A stretch of 64,000 nucleotides of DNA from Kosakonia oryzendophytica (GTDB lineage Bacteria > Pseudomonadota > Gammaproteobacteria > Enterobacterales > Enterobacteriaceae): NCBI RefSeq assembly GCF_900094925.1, contig NZ_FMAY01000001.1:248001-312000 (forward strand), given 5' to 3'. The notes beneath the pieces are model-generated. The model saw only the letters and a list, made by a program, of their open reading frames with translations. It ran no database searches and was not told the DNA's origin. Below, piece after piece: positions 33,728 to 43,875 of the stretch. The position numbers were made by a program, and so were the translations under genes. Numbering within the stretch: position 1 is the first letter of the stretch; each line of letters opens with the position of its first letter.

Positions 33728-34465
33728 TCAATTCAGACCACGAACCGAGGCGATAAACTGTTGCAGTTCTGGCGTGCGTGGCTGCGTGAAAAAGGACTTA
33801 CTCTCCCCCTGCTCCCAGACTTTACCCTGATGCATAAACACCACACGGTCGCCCACTTCACGGGCGAAATTCATTTCATGCGTGACGAGGATCAGCGTCA
33901 TCCCTTCAGCGGCAAGCTGCTCAAGCACACGCAGCACCTCGCCGACCAGTTCCGGATCCAGCGCAGAGGTAATTTCATCACACAGCAAGACTTTCGGTTT
34001 CATCGCCAATGCACGGGCAATCGCCACACGTTGCTGTTGCCCACCGGAGAGGTTCGCCGGGTAGTAATCAATACGTTCGCCCAGCCCCACTTTTTCCAGC
34101 ATTTCAGTGGCCAGCTTACGGCACGCATCGGCAGGCAATTTCAATACCCGGCGGGGTGCCAGCATCACATTCTCCAGCGCGGTCATATGCGGAAACAAGT
34201 TGAAGTTTTGAAAAACCATGCCCACAGAACGGCTGATTTCCCGCGCCTGAGACTCCCTATCGGTGACAGTCATACCGCCGAGCTTAATGCTGCCATCCTG
34301 GTAACCTTCCAGCCCATTCATACAGCGTAATAATGTACTTTTGCCAGAGCCGCTACGGCCAATAATCGACACCACTTCGCCCATTTCGATATCCAGGCTT
34401 ACGCCTTTTAATACGTGGTTGTCGCCATAATATTTCTGAACATCATTAATGGTGATGAGCGGCAT
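33728..34465 (-). CDS. Polar amino acid ABC transporter ATPase
   Basis: 245 aa GlnQ/HisP-type ATPase: Walker A GRSGSGKST, Q-loop FQNFNLFPH, signature LSGGQQQR, Walker B VLLCDEITSALDP, H-loop THEM. The Cys in the Walker B is a small deviation (usually Phe or Met). Start ATG 34465 is at MPLITINDV; it overlaps the upstream permease by 20 bp. Last gene of a four-gene importer. Confidence 0.93.
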   Translation of the reverse strand: MPLITINDVQKYYGDNHVLKGVSLDIEMGEVVSIIGRSGSGKSTLLRCMNGLEGYQDGSIKLGGMTVTDRESQAREISRSVGMVFQNFNLFPHMTALENVMLAPRRVLKLPADACRKLATEMLEKVGLGERIDYYPANLSGGQQQRVAIARALAMKPKVLLCDEITSALDPELVGEVLRVLEQLAAEGMTLILVTHEMNFAREVGDRVVFMHQGKVWEQGESKSFFTQPRTPELQQFIASVRGLN

Positions 34466-35102
34466 GGAATTTTTTCTCCAGATAACGGCTGTAACGCGAC
34501 AGCGGATAACACAGCAGGAAGTAGCCCAGTGCGACCAGGCCAAAGACTTTAAACGGGGCAAAGGTCACGTTATTCAGCATCGTCCCGGCTTTGGTTAACT
34601 CAACAAAACCGATGATCGATGCCAGCGCCGTGCCCTTGATCACCTGCACAGAAAAGCCCACCGTGGGCGCAATAGCAATGCGTATCGCCTGCGGTGCGAC
34701 CACGCGAAATAACGTCTGCCCGAAGCTTAATCCCAGGCAGCGACAGGCTTCCCACTGCCCTTTCGGTAGGGCGTTGATACTGCCGTACCAGATATCAAGC
34801 AGAAACGCGCTGGTAAATAACGTGAGCGCCAGCGTAGCGGCGGTCCATGCGCTTACATCGATACCGAACAGCGCCAGGCCGAAAAAAGCGAGGAACAGTT
34901 GCATCAGCAACGGCGTGCCCTGAAACAGCGCGGCATAACCGCTGATCAGGTGTTTTGGCCAGCGCCAGCGGCTAATGCGCAGTACCAGCAGTGGCAGCGT
35001 GACCAGCGTGCCGCACAGAAAAGCAATCAGCGACAGCAGCACCGTCCAGCGCGCCGCCAGCAGCAGATTGCGCAGAATATCCCAGTCAGTAAAGGTACTC
35101 AT
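34446..35102 (-). CDS. Amino acid ABC transporter permease (second)
   Basis: 218 aa His/Glu/Gln/Arg-type permease with about five spans and the EAA loop GQWEACRCLGLSFGQT contacting the ATPase. Start 35102 (MSTFTDWD) overlaps the preceding permease stop in TGATG, so the two are translationally coupled. It also overlaps the ATPase gene start by 20 bp. It pairs with the other permease to form a heterodimeric channel. Confidence 0.92.
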   Translation of the reverse strand: MSTFTDWDILRNLLLAARWTVLLSLIAFLCGTLVTLPLLVLRISRWRWPKHLISGYAALFQGTPLLMQLFLAFFGLALFGIDVSAWTAATLALTLFTSAFLLDIWYGSINALPKGQWEACRCLGLSFGQTLFRVVAPQAIRIAIAPTVGFSVQVIKGTALASIIGFVELTKAGTMLNNVTFAPFKVFGLVALGYFLLCYPLSRYSRYLEKKFHAAHHH

Positions 35103-35767
35103 CAGCCCTCGCTCCCTAACCATTTACGGCCAATCGCCAGCAACACCTGGCGCATCAGCAGCGAAAGCGCCAGATACAGCAATGTGGTGACGAAATAGAC
35201 TTCAAAACTTAAAAACGTGCGCGACTGGATCAGGTTGGCCATAAAGGTCAGCTCTTCATAAGAGACTTGTGAGACCACCGACGAACCGAGCATCACGATA
35301 ATGCACTGACTGACCAGTGCAGGATAAATGCGCTTCAGGGAGGGCGGCAGGATCACCCGCAAAAAGGTCTGGGATTTGGTCAGCCCCAACACACGCGCCG
35401 CTTCCCACTGCCCTTTCGGCGTGACCTGGATCCCGGCGCGAATAATCTCCGTGCTATACGCGCCGAGGTTGACCAGCATGGCGATCAGTGCCGCTTCTCC
35501 GGCGGTCAGTTTCATTCCAAGACTGGGCAAGCCAAACACAATAAAAAACAGTTGCACCACAAACGGCGTATTGCGGATCAACTCCACATATGCCCCCCAT
35601 AATGCGCTTAGCAGACCGGGTTTTCCGCTGCGCAGGGCGGCACCGACAATCCCCAGCGACACACCGCCGACCGTCGCCAGTGCGGTGAGCGTCAGGGTAG
35701 TCCACAATCCGGCCAGCAGCTCTGGCCAGAAGGGCCAGAGCGCAGCGAAATCAAGCGAAGTCGTCAT
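35102..35767 (-). CDS. Amino acid ABC transporter permease (first)
   Basis: 221 aa permease of the same family, about five spans, EAA loop GQWEAARVLGLTKSQT. Overlaps the second permease by one base and lies 4 bp after the binding-protein gene. The two permeases are clearly paralogous but distinct. Confidence 0.92.
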   Translation of the reverse strand: MTTSLDFAALWPFWPELLAGLWTTLTLTALATVGGVSLGIVGAALRSGKPGLLSALWGAYVELIRNTPFVVQLFFIVFGLPSLGMKLTAGEAALIAMLVNLGAYSTEIIRAGIQVTPKGQWEAARVLGLTKSQTFLRVILPPSLKRIYPALVSQCIIVMLGSSVVSQVSYEELTFMANLIQSRTFLSFEVYFVTTLLYLALSLLMRQVLLAIGRKWLGSEG

Positions 35768-35771
35768 GCGT

Positions 35772-36560
35772 TTATGCGCCGAAGTTGGCCGGTAACGGTG
35801 CCTGCATCCATTTCTGCGACAGGGTGTTCAGTGAGCCATCTTTTAGCGCCTGATCCACCAGCTTATCGACTTCAGCTTTCAGTGCCGGTTCGTTTTTCAT
35901 CAGCCCGATATAGCACGGTGAGTCTTTCAGCATAAACTGGCTGACCGGGGCTTTTTGCGGGTTTTGACGCGCAATAGCGGCAACGACCACGTTCCCGGTG
36001 GCAAGATACTGGACCTGCCCGGACATGTACGCCGACAGCGTGGTGTTATTGTCTTCGTAACGTTTCACGTCCGCGTCTTTCGGCGCGATATCGGTCAACA
36101 CCATATCTTCAACCGCGCCGCGGGTAACGCCGATGGATTTGCCGCTCAATGCTTTCGCATCAGGTAGTGTTGCCTCCTTTGGACCAAATACCCCAAGGAA
36201 GAACGGCGCGTACGCCCGGCTGAAGTCGATCACTTTTTCACGTTCGGCATTTTTCCCAAGGCTTGAGATAACCAGATCAACTTTGTTCGTTTGCAGGTAA
36301 GGAACACGGTTGGCGCTGGTGACCGGCACCAGTTGCAACTTCACTTTCATGCCTTTCGCCAGGTACTCCGCCATATCAATGTCGTAACCCTGTGGTTTCA
36401 GATCCGTACCCACCGAGCCAAAGGGAGGAAAATCCTGGGGTACGGCAACGCGCAACACACCGCGCTTCTGAATATCCTGTAACTGATCCGCCAGTGCCTG
36501 CCCGGCGCATGTCATCATTAATGCCGCACCGGCTGCCGCCATCATCCACTTCTTCATCAT
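35772..36560 (-). CDS. Amino acid ABC transporter periplasmic binding protein
   Basis: 262 aa SBP_bac_3 family protein. Signal peptide MMKKWMMAAAGAALMMTCAGQALA. Ligand-domain marks: VLRVAVPQDFPPFG, GYDIDMAEYLA, DLVISSLGKNAEREKVIDFS. ATG 36560 is preceded by GAGGTG; ATG 36557 is the next codon. The SLGKNAEREK segment resembles binders of cystine or polar amino acids, but the substrate cannot be fixed. First gene of the importer; this operon is absent between lysP and yeiE in E. coli K-12. Confidence 0.9.
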   Translation of the reverse strand: MMKKWMMAAAGAALMMTCAGQALADQLQDIQKRGVLRVAVPQDFPPFGSVGTDLKPQGYDIDMAEYLAKGMKVKLQLVPVTSANRVPYLQTNKVDLVISSLGKNAEREKVIDFSRAYAPFFLGVFGPKEATLPDAKALSGKSIGVTRGAVEDMVLTDIAPKDADVKRYEDNNTTLSAYMSGQVQYLATGNVVVAAIARQNPQKAPVSQFMLKDSPCYIGLMKNEPALKAEVDKLVDQALKDGSLNTLSQKWMQAPLPANFGA

Positions 36561-36733
36561 CAACACCTCATCGCCAATGAAACAAAAGATTCTTTGATTC
36601 ACTTTTTGCAACTAATGTGCCAATGCGATATATCGCGCTCAGTGCCCGTAATCCGTAGGATTCCAGGATGAATCGATAGTTTCATTGCTGCGTCCGCTCC
36701 CTAAAAAAGTGCAGACGCATGATGATGGTGCAA

Positions 36734-37600
36734 TCAGAGGGCGCAGTAGCGAATAAAACGGTTCAGCGCACTGGAAAGGTGTTTTTGCCGGTGATGAATG
36801 CGCCACAAGGTGCGCACCAGGCGAGGTAGCGGGATCGGGACTTCAACCAGCGTGCCACTCTCAAGCTGTTCAGCAATAACCCGGCGGGAGAGACAACTGA
36901 TACCCAGACCGTGGCGAACCGCGTGCTTAATGGCTTCGGAATTGCCCAGTTCCATGCCGAGATGAAACTGCGGCAAATGCGACAGCAGCAAATAGTCGAC
37001 AATTTCGCGGGTGCCGGAGCCGCGTTCACGCAGGATCCACGGCGCTGTGGCCAGTCGCTCCAGCGTGACTTCCCTCTGCAACAGCGGCGCAGAGGGGGCG
37101 GCGAACACCACCAGTTCATCCTCAAGCCAGGGCTCAGCAATGATTTCTGCAGTGTGGCACGGCCCTTCAATCAGGCCAATGTCCACACGAAAATCCGCCA
37201 CGGCATTGATCACATCCTGACTGTTGCCCACGCTCAGCTCCAGCGGTAACTCCGGAAAATCGCGGCGGTAGCGGGCAATCACTTCCGGCAGAATGTAATT
37301 GCCTATGGTGCTACTGGCAAACACCCGCAGCGCACCATTGTCTTCACGAAAGAGTTGCTCTATTTCCGTTGCCTGCTCCAGCGCCGCCAGTGCTTTGGGA
37401 TAGAGCAGCCGACCATGCTCATTGACCACCAGCCGTTTACCGACGCGATCGAATAACTGCACACCCAGTTGGCCTTCCAGGTCGGTGAGAGCTGCGCTTA
37501 CCGCCGACTGAGAGAGCGCCAGCCGCTGTGAAGCCTGGGTGGTGGAGCCGCTTTTCAGCACTTCAGCAAAGACTTCAAGCTGACGCAAAGTAATATGCAT
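36734..37600 (-). CDS. yeiE: LysR-family regulator YeiE
   Basis: 288 aa LysR regulator; helix-turn-helix in [20 protein letters not shown] and [17 protein letters not shown], then an effector domain. Very close to E. coli YeiE, linked there to iron and sulfite-related control. It is divergent from yeiH with a 103-bp gap, the usual regulator-target layout. The C-terminus is five residues shorter than in E. coli as recalled. Confidence 0.94.
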   Translation of the reverse strand: MHITLRQLEVFAEVLKSGSTTQASQRLALSQSAVSAALTDLEGQLGVQLFDRVGKRLVVNEHGRLLYPKALAALEQATEIEQLFREDNGALRVFASSTIGNYILPEVIARYRRDFPELPLELSVGNSQDVINAVADFRVDIGLIEGPCHTAEIIAEPWLEDELVVFAAPSAPLLQREVTLERLATAPWILRERGSGTREIVDYLLLSHLPQFHLGMELGNSEAIKHAVRHGLGISCLSRRVIAEQLESGTLVEVPIPLPRLVRTLWRIHHRQKHLSSALNRFIRYCAL

Positions 37601-37703
37601 AGAGAGGTCACTTACCACTTATAAAGATTGATTATAAATATATAATCAATTTTACCTTTAAACCAGCCCGCCGTACCCTTTTCTCCATTGAAAGGAGAAG
37701 GTT

Positions 37704-38753
37704 ATGACAGAAATCACATTACACACTGCTCGCCATCCTGCATGGCGTTTCGCCCCCGGGCTGCTACTCAGTATGCTTATCACCGGTGCGGCTCTCTGGC
37801 TCGGTAATTTTCCGTCTATTGCCGGCATCGGTTTCAGTGCACTGACGCTGGCAATCCTGATCGGTATGGTCGTGGGCAATACGGTTTACCCGCGCCTGCA
37901 TCGTTCATGCGATAGCGGAGTGTTGTTCGCCAAACAGCATCTACTGCGGCTGGGTATTATTCTTTATGGCTTCCGTTTGACCTTTTCGCAAATCGCAGAG
38001 GTCGGCGTCAGCGGGATCGTCATCGATGTGCTGACGCTGTCCGGCACCTTCTTGCTGGCCTGCGTACTGGGGCAACGTCTCTTCGGGCTGGATAAAAAAA
38101 CCAGTTGGCTTATTGGCGCGGGCAGCAGTATCTGTGGCGCAGCAGCTGTGCTTGCCACAGAGCCGGTGGTGAAGGCTGAGTCCAGCAAAGTGACGGTTGC
38201 CGTCGCCACGGTGGTAATATTCGGGACGCTGGCGATCTTTATCTATCCTGCGCTTTATCCCCTGCTGACGCACTGGTTCAGCCCGGAAACCTACGGGATC
38301 TGGATGGGCTCCACGGTGCACGAAGTCGCGCAGGTCGTTGCCGCCGGGCATGCTATCAGCCCGGAAACGGAAAATGCGGCGGTGATTGCAAAAATGCTGC
38401 GGGTAATGATGCTGGCCCCCTTTTTATTGCTGCTGGCAGCCCGCGTTAAACAACTCAGCCCGGATACTGACGACGCGAAAAGTAAACTCACGATCCCGTG
38501 GTTTGCGCTGGGCTTTATTGCTGTGGCCTGCTTCAACTCATTTCACCTGCTACCTTCAGCGTTGATCCAGGCGCTGAATACACTGGATACCTTACTGTTG
38601 GCGATGGCGATGGCGGCACTGGGTCTGACTACCCATATCAGTGCACTGAAAAACGCCGGAGCGAAACCACTGGCATTGGGACTGGTGCTGTTTATCTGGT
38701 TGATCGTTGGCGGCGGTGCGATAAACCTGGTGGTTCACCATCTGATGGCATAA
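37704..38753 (+). CDS. yeiH: UPF0324 inner membrane protein YeiH
   Basis: 349 aa, about ten spans, UPF0324 family (sulfate/thiosulfate-exporter-like), with IGAGSSICGAAAVLATEPVVKA as family core. Same length as E. coli YeiH. Probably controlled by the divergent YeiE. Substrate not established. AAAGGAGAAGG gives a strong ribosome-binding site. Confidence 0.93.
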   Translation: MTEITLHTARHPAWRFAPGLLLSMLITGAALWLGNFPSIAGIGFSALTLAILIGMVVGNTVYPRLHRSCDSGVLFAKQHLLRLGIILYGFRLTFSQIAEVGVSGIVIDVLTLSGTFLLACVLGQRLFGLDKKTSWLIGAGSSICGAAAVLATEPVVKAESSKVTVAVATVVIFGTLAIFIYPALYPLLTHWFSPETYGIWMGSTVHEVAQVVAAGHAISPETENAAVIAKMLRVMMLAPFLLLLAARVKQLSPDTDDAKSKLTIPWFALGFIAVACFNSFHLLPSALIQALNTLDTLLLAMAMAALGLTTHISALKNAGAKPLALGLVLFIWLIVGGGAINLVVHHLMA

Positions 38754-38823
38754 ACCACTACATCCCTTTCCTGCAGACCCGCTATGATGGTTTCTTTCCC
38801 CTGGCGGGTTTTAAGGAGTTGTT

Positions 38824-39681
38824 ATGAAATACATTGGTGCGCATGTGAGCGCCTCAGGTGGAGTGGCGAACGCCGCCATCCGCGCCGCCGAAATCGATGC
38901 GACCGCGTTTGCGCTCTTTACCAAGAATCAGCGTCAGTGGCGCGCTGCGCCGCTGAGTACAGAAACCATAGATGAGTTCAAAGCCGCCTGCGAAAAATAC
39001 CATTTCCAACCCGGGCAGATCCTGCCGCACGACAGCTACCTGATAAACCTTGGGCACCCGGTCGCCGATGCGCTGGAAAAATCCCGCGACGCGTTTATTG
39101 ACGAGCTGACGCGCTGCCAGCAACTGGGGCTGACGTTGCTCAACTTCCACCCCGGCAGCCACCTGATGCAGATTCCGGAAGAGGCCTGTCTGGCGCGGAT
39201 TGCCGAGTCGATCAATATCGCGCTGGCGCAAACCGAAGGTGTCACCGCTGTGATCGAAAACACCGCAGGCCAGGGCAGCAATCTGGGCTTCCGCTTTGAA
39301 CATCTGGCAGCCATTATTGATGGTGTGGAAGACAAGTCCCGCGTTGGCGTCTGCATTGATACCTGCCATGCTTTTGCCGCCGGGTATGATTTACGCACCG
39401 CGAAAGCCACCGCCGAGACGTTTGCTGAATTCGACCGCGTGGTGGGTTTCAACTATCTGCGTGGAATGCATCTGAATGATGCGAAAAGCACCTTCGGCAG
39501 CCGTGTCGACCGCCACCACTCGCTCGGCGAGGGCAACATCGGCCACGATGCGTTTCGCTGGATTATGCAAGACAGCCGTTTTGATGGCATTCCCCTGATT
39601 CTGGAGACCATTAATCCTGATATCTGGGGAGAAGAGATCGCCTGGCTGAAAGCGCAACAAACCGCCGACGCCGCAGCATAA
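38824..39681 (+). CDS. nfo: Endonuclease IV
   Basis: 285 aa zinc-dependent AP endonuclease/3'-phosphodiesterase of base excision repair. TIM barrel with metal-binding His/Glu/Asp residues in segments such as [40 protein letters not shown] and DRHHSLGEG. Matches E. coli Nfo (285 aa). Part of the SoxRS regulon in E. coli. GGAG upstream of ATG. Confidence 0.98.
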   Translation: MKYIGAHVSASGGVANAAIRAAEIDATAFALFTKNQRQWRAAPLSTETIDEFKAACEKYHFQPGQILPHDSYLINLGHPVADALEKSRDAFIDELTRCQQLGLTLLNFHPGSHLMQIPEEACLARIAESINIALAQTEGVTAVIENTAGQGSNLGFRFEHLAAIIDGVEDKSRVGVCIDTCHAFAAGYDLRTAKATAETFAEFDRVVGFNYLRGMHLNDAKSTFGSRVDRHHSLGEGNIGHDAFRWIMQDSRFDGIPLILETINPDIWGEEIAWLKAQQTADAAA

Positions 39682-39703
39682 AAAAGGGCCGCAAACGCGG
39701 CCC
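39680..39703. terminator. Convergent terminator between nfo and fruA
   Basis: GGGCCGC (39686-39692) pairs with GCGGCCC (39697-39703), loop AAAC; six T follow on the minus strand (39685-39680), terminating the fru operon, with TTCT on the plus side for nfo. Confidence 0.9.
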
Positions 39704-39731
39704 TTCTGATATCCCTGGTACTGACACTGTA

Positions 39732-41423
39732 TTACGCAGCTTTTGCAACCACTGCTTCTGTTTCCGGACGTTTCAGGAAGGCATACACCAGACCGGCCAG
39801 CAACGTACCTGCAACGATAGAGAGCAGGTAGCCCACCACCGGGGTAATTGCTCCCGGGATCAGCAGGACAAACAGACCACCGTGCGGTGCCATCAGTTTC
39901 GCGCCAATCGCCATGGAGATAGCGCCTGTCAGCGCGCCACCGGCGATACAGCACGGGATAACACGCATCGGGTCACGGGCAGCAAACGGAATCGCACCTT
40001 CAGAGATAAAGCACAGACCGAGAACCAGGGCGGCTTTACCACCTTCACGCTGGCCTTTATCGAACTTGTTGCGTGCAACCAGTGTCGCCAGACCCATTGC
40101 CAGCGGCGGCACCATACCGGCAGCCATAATCGCCGCCATCGGTGCGTAAGTCTGGGTACTCAGCAGGCCCACACCAAATGCGTACGCCGCTTTGTTCACC
40201 GGGCCACCCATATCGGTACACATCATGCCACCGAGGATTGCGCCCAGCAGAACCGCGTTAGCCGTGCCCATGGTTTGCAGCCAGGAGGTCAAACCCGCAA
40301 GGATTTTCGCAACCGGCGTACCAATCAGGTAGATCATCGCCAGGCCGACAATCAGGCTGGAGAACAACGGAATGATCAGAATCGGTTTCAGCGCTTCCAT
40401 ACTTGGCGGCAGCTTGACGTTTTTGCTGATCGCTTTCGCAAGGTAACCTGCAAGGAAGCCGGCAATAATACCGCCGATAAAGCCGGAACCAGTGCTGACG
40501 GCCAGCATGCCGCCGATAAGACCCGGCGTCAGACCCGGACGGTCAGCAATGGAGAAGGCGATGTAACCCGCCAGCACCGGCACCATCAGTGCGAATGCAG
40601 AACCCCCACCGATCTTCATCAGCGCGGCCGCCAGCGTACCTTCTTCTTTAAACGCCGTGATACCAAAGGCAAACGAGAGAGCAATCAACAAACCACCCGC
40701 GACGACCATCGGCAGCATGTAGGAGACGCCCGTCAGCAGATGGCGATATGCGCCAGCGCTCTCTTGCTTAGTTTCTGTTGCTTCCGACTGTGCTTTGCCG
40801 GACGGTTGGTACGTTTTGGCTTCCGCTACGGCTTTATCCAGTTCCTGGGCTGTTTTCTTCAGCGCCAGGCCGGTAGTGGTGCGGTACATCGGTTTGCCAG
40901 CGAATTTCGCCAGGTCCACTTCGATATCCGCCGCCACCATCACCAGATCGGCTTGCGCCACTTCTTCCGGCGTGATGGCATTGCCCGCGCCTACGGAACC
41001 ACGGGTTTCCACTTTCACCCACCAGCCGCGTTTTTTCGCTTCGGTTTCGATCGCTTCCGCCGCCATAAAGGTGTGCGCTACGCCTGTCGGACAGGCAGTA
41101 ACAGCAACAATGCGTTTTGGACCACTGGTCGCCGCCACAGTAGTAGCCACCGGTGCTGTGTAGGGCTTCGCGTGATTTTTCGCTTCGCTCAGGAACAGCT
41201 CAGGGTGCGCCACTGCGCGATTAATATCGCCCAGCCAGACTTTTTTCCCACTCAGTGCACTGTCATTCGGCACCTGGCTGCCCAAAACGATAGCCAGTTC
41301 CGCTTCGCCAGGGTTATCGATGAATTGCAGATTTGCACTCTGTGCAGCCGCGCCCAGCAAGGTCTTCGCCATATAAGCGCGGGCCTGCCCGAGTTCGGAA
41401 TCTATTATCAGCAGCGTTTTCAT
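39732..41423 (-). CDS. fruA: Fructose PTS enzyme EIIB'BC FruA
   Basis: 563 aa. N-terminal degenerate EIIB' domain, then an active EIIB domain with the phosphorylated cysteine in AVTACPTGVAHTFMAA, then the EIIC membrane domain (about 230-560) with GGMMCTDMGGPVNKAAY. Imports fructose and forms fructose 1-phosphate. Last gene of fruBKA, 17 bp after fruK. Confidence 0.98.
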   Translation of the reverse strand: MKTLLIIDSELGQARAYMAKTLLGAAAQSANLQFIDNPGEAELAIVLGSQVPNDSALSGKKVWLGDINRAVAHPELFLSEAKNHAKPYTAPVATTVAATSGPKRIVAVTACPTGVAHTFMAAEAIETEAKKRGWWVKVETRGSVGAGNAITPEEVAQADLVMVAADIEVDLAKFAGKPMYRTTTGLALKKTAQELDKAVAEAKTYQPSGKAQSEATETKQESAGAYRHLLTGVSYMLPMVVAGGLLIALSFAFGITAFKEEGTLAAALMKIGGGSAFALMVPVLAGYIAFSIADRPGLTPGLIGGMLAVSTGSGFIGGIIAGFLAGYLAKAISKNVKLPPSMEALKPILIIPLFSSLIVGLAMIYLIGTPVAKILAGLTSWLQTMGTANAVLLGAILGGMMCTDMGGPVNKAAYAFGVGLLSTQTYAPMAAIMAAGMVPPLAMGLATLVARNKFDKGQREGGKAALVLGLCFISEGAIPFAARDPMRVIPCCIAGGALTGAISMAIGAKLMAPHGGLFVLLIPGAITPVVGYLLSIVAGTLLAGLVYAFLKRPETEAVVAKAA

Positions 41424-41439
41424 TATGCCTCTCCTGCTG

Positions 41440-42378
41440 TTAGTTGAAGGGTTTTAAGTCAACTCGCGCCATCATCGCGGCTAACTGGGTACGATCGGTA
41501 ATACCTACGTTACTCTGACTGACCGCCAGTGCAGCAACAGCAGTGGCCAGGCGTAACGTATGTTCACTGGATTCACGCATCAGCAGACCATAAATCAGAC
41601 CACCGACCATTGAATCCCCTGCGCCAACGGTGCTTACCACTTCCATTGACGGCGGTTTGGCGATCCATTCGCCCGAAGCGTTAACCCACAACGCCCCTTC
41701 TGCTCCCAGAGAGATCACCACATGGGCGATACCCTGTTCGCGAAGCCCATGAGCGGCTTCAATGACATCCTTCAATTCCGGCAACTTACGACCCGCCCAG
41801 ATTTCCAGTTCACGGCGGTTCGGTTTCACCAGCCACGGCGCGGCTTTCAAACCGGCCACCAGCGCTTCGCGGCTGCTGTCAAAAATAATGCATGGACACT
41901 GGCTACGCAGGCGCGTCATCCAGTCGGTAAAGGCTTCCGGGCTAACGCCTGAGGGCAGACTGCCGCTCACGCAGACCATATCGAACTGACCCAGCCAGGT
42001 CAGCGAGTCGGCAACAAAACGCTCCCAGTCGGTCGGCGTCACTTCAAAACCTGAGAAATTCAGATCGGTGACTTCACCATCTTTTTCCGTCAGCTTGACG
42101 TTGATGCGGGTACGCCCCTGCACCACCTGGAAACGGTTAGCAATGCCCAGCTCACTGAACAACTGCTGGAATCCGTCCTGGTTATCTTTGCCAAGGAAAC
42201 CGCCAACGGTCACGTCGATGCCAAGGTCTTTCAACACTTTCGCAACGTTGATGCCTTTACCCGCGGCGTGCAGGCCCGTCGTACGAACCAGGTTCACTTC
42301 ACCGCGTTCAATTTCAGGGGTATACCCCACCAGATCATAGGCCGGATTAAGCGTAATGGTGGCAACACGTCTGCTCAT
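41440..42378 (-). CDS. fruK: 1-phosphofructokinase FruK
   Basis: 312 aa PfkB-family kinase making fructose 1,6-bisphosphate from fructose 1-phosphate. PfkB signatures: AAGKGINVAKVLKDLG near 38-54 and VSTVGAGDSMVGG with the catalytic aspartate. Directly abuts fruB (stop 42379). Matches E. coli FruK (312 aa). Confidence 0.98.
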   Translation of the reverse strand: MSRRVATITLNPAYDLVGYTPEIERGEVNLVRTTGLHAAGKGINVAKVLKDLGIDVTVGGFLGKDNQDGFQQLFSELGIANRFQVVQGRTRINVKLTEKDGEVTDLNFSGFEVTPTDWERFVADSLTWLGQFDMVCVSGSLPSGVSPEAFTDWMTRLRSQCPCIIFDSSREALVAGLKAAPWLVKPNRRELEIWAGRKLPELKDVIEAAHGLREQGIAHVVISLGAEGALWVNASGEWIAKPPSMEVVSTVGAGDSMVGGLIYGLLMRESSEHTLRLATAVAALAVSQSNVGITDRTQLAAMMARVDLKPFN

Positions 42379-43509
42379 TTATGCGCCCTCTCCCAAACCT
42401 GTGGCAATCGCTTCGCCGATTGCTTTCAGCGCTTGTTCAGCATCATCCCCTTGCGCTGTGAAACGCAGGCGGTGACCTTTCTTCACGCCCAGCGCAACCA
42501 CTTTCATCAGGCTGCGGCCATTGGCCGGTTTTCCGGTACCGTCCAGGTTTGCAACGGTGATTTCACTGTTAAATTGTTTGATGGTGTTCACCAGCATCGT
42601 GCCCGGGCGGGCATGCAGACCGTGCTCATTGCGGACAACAAACTCTGCACTCAGCAGATCGTCGGCCATCGCATCGTCGCTGGTCAGCAGCGCCAGCAGC
42701 GTTGCGGTATCGGCATTCAACAGATGTTCAGCTTTGTTGCTCAGCAGCAGATCGCTCAGGCGCTTCAGCACCGTGACCGGCTGTTCGTCCACCATCGCAA
42801 CGCTGACCAGCAGCGCAGCCTGCTCGCCATTCACGTCAAACGGCGTGGCAGCGCGGCTTACGGCAACAGCGCTCAGCAGGTTGCCTTCAGCACTGTCGTT
42901 CAGCCAGATGCCCTGACCAAGGTTCAGCGGTTGTTCATTGATAGCGCGGGTAACATACGTTGCATCAACCGCACCGACTTCTTTCAGACGTGCAGCGTTC
43001 AGCGCTTGCAGGGTCACCAGATCGCTGGCAACTACATCGAGGGTCAGTGTTTCACTATCCAGCTTCAGTGACGCGCCCTGTTTTTCACCCATCAGCAGCG
43101 CACGCAGCTCTTCCGCTGTGGTTGCGGATTGCAGCTCTGCAGCCACGGAGTCATCACTCAGCACATGAGTCAGCTGACGCAGCAGGCCAAGGTGTTCATC
43201 AGAACTGGCGGCAATACCAATAGCAACATACGCGACCTGTCCTTCGCTCCACAGGATGCCCTGCGGGAACTGGAACACTTTTACACCGGTTTTCAGCACC
43301 TGATCACGGGTATCCGTGGTGCCGTGTGGGATCGCGATGCCGTTGCCTAAATAGGTGGAGGTTTGCTGCTCACGCGCCAGCATGCCGTTGACGTAGCCGT
43401 CAGCAACGTTGCCTGCTTCTACCAACGCAGCCGCGATCTGGCGGATGGCCTCTTCTTTATTGCCGGCCTGCTGACCGGGATGGATGTCCTGAACGGATAA
43501 CTGGAACAT
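42379..43509 (-). CDS. fruB: Fructose PTS EIIA-HPr fusion FruB (diphosphoryl transfer protein)
   Basis: 376 aa. N-terminal EIIA domain with His62 in IAIPHGTTD, a central linker domain, and a C-terminal HPr-like domain with the active histidine in [13 protein letters not shown]. Passes phosphate from enzyme I to FruA. First gene of the operon, behind two Cra operators. Same length as E. coli FruB. Confidence 0.98.
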   Translation of the reverse strand: MFQLSVQDIHPGQQAGNKEEAIRQIAAALVEAGNVADGYVNGMLAREQQTSTYLGNGIAIPHGTTDTRDQVLKTGVKVFQFPQGILWSEGQVAYVAIGIAASSDEHLGLLRQLTHVLSDDSVAAELQSATTAEELRALLMGEKQGASLKLDSETLTLDVVASDLVTLQALNAARLKEVGAVDATYVTRAINEQPLNLGQGIWLNDSAEGNLLSAVAVSRAATPFDVNGEQAALLVSVAMVDEQPVTVLKRLSDLLLSNKAEHLLNADTATLLALLTSDDAMADDLLSAEFVVRNEHGLHARPGTMLVNTIKQFNSEITVANLDGTGKPANGRSLMKVVALGVKKGHRLRFTAQGDDAEQALKAIGEAIATGLGEGA

Positions 43510-43522
43510 GTGACCCTCTCCT

Positions 43523-43544
43523 GCTGAAATTGAATCGTTTCAGC
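43523..43544 (-). promoter_or_regulatory. Cra (FruR) operator 1 at fruB
   Basis: GCTGAAATTGAATCGTTTCAGC: the TGAATCGTTTCA core matches the Cra consensus TGAAWCGNTTCA and lies about 14 bp upstream of the fruB start. Confidence 0.9.
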
Positions 43545-43595
43545 TAACTTGAGAAATGATGCGTCACCGCCCTGGTTCAGACATTACACGATGAC

Positions 43596-43609
43596 GCTGA
43601 AACGTTTCA
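43596..43609 (-). promoter_or_regulatory. Cra (FruR) operator 2 at fruB
   Basis: TGAAACGTTTCA is a perfect 12-bp palindrome fitting the Cra consensus, 86 bp upstream of fruB. The E. coli fru operon likewise has two FruR sites. Confidence 0.88.
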
Positions 43610-43875
43610 ATGAGTCTTCACCTTTTTACTTCAGCAATCAAGAAATCTCTGAATTTTCGTTGCGAAATTTAGAGGTACAGCACATTTCATCATTAGCTGA
43701 TGCAAATTTGCTGAAGTTATTTTTACCTTCAGCAAGCAAACGTCAGCAGCGGTCAGCTTTAATAACGCGGGGGGAAATAGCCGTCTGCATTTTCACGGCC
43801 ATCGCACCGCAGGATCTGTGTTTTTCTCCCGCCGCGGCGTACACTCCGCGTCTGCCAATTGGATCTCAGAGTAAA

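Larger units (their letters stand above)
43510..43875. other. fru-setB divergent control region
   Basis: 366 bp without a supported gene. The fru-proximal end holds two Cra boxes. The rest is AT-rich and presumably contains the setB promoter; I see no other clear element or small gene. Confidence 0.6.

Noticed and set aside
39882-41447. 521-codon open frame on the plus strand opposite fruA
   Set aside because: It is an antisense shadow: rich in Arg, His and Gln, no ribosome-binding site, no recognisable domain, and it lies fully over the well-identified fruA.
43549-43875. 109-codon N-terminal extension of SetB
   Set aside because: It runs through the fru promoter and a Cra box, has no homology, and the internal ATG at 43876 gives the exact family length.
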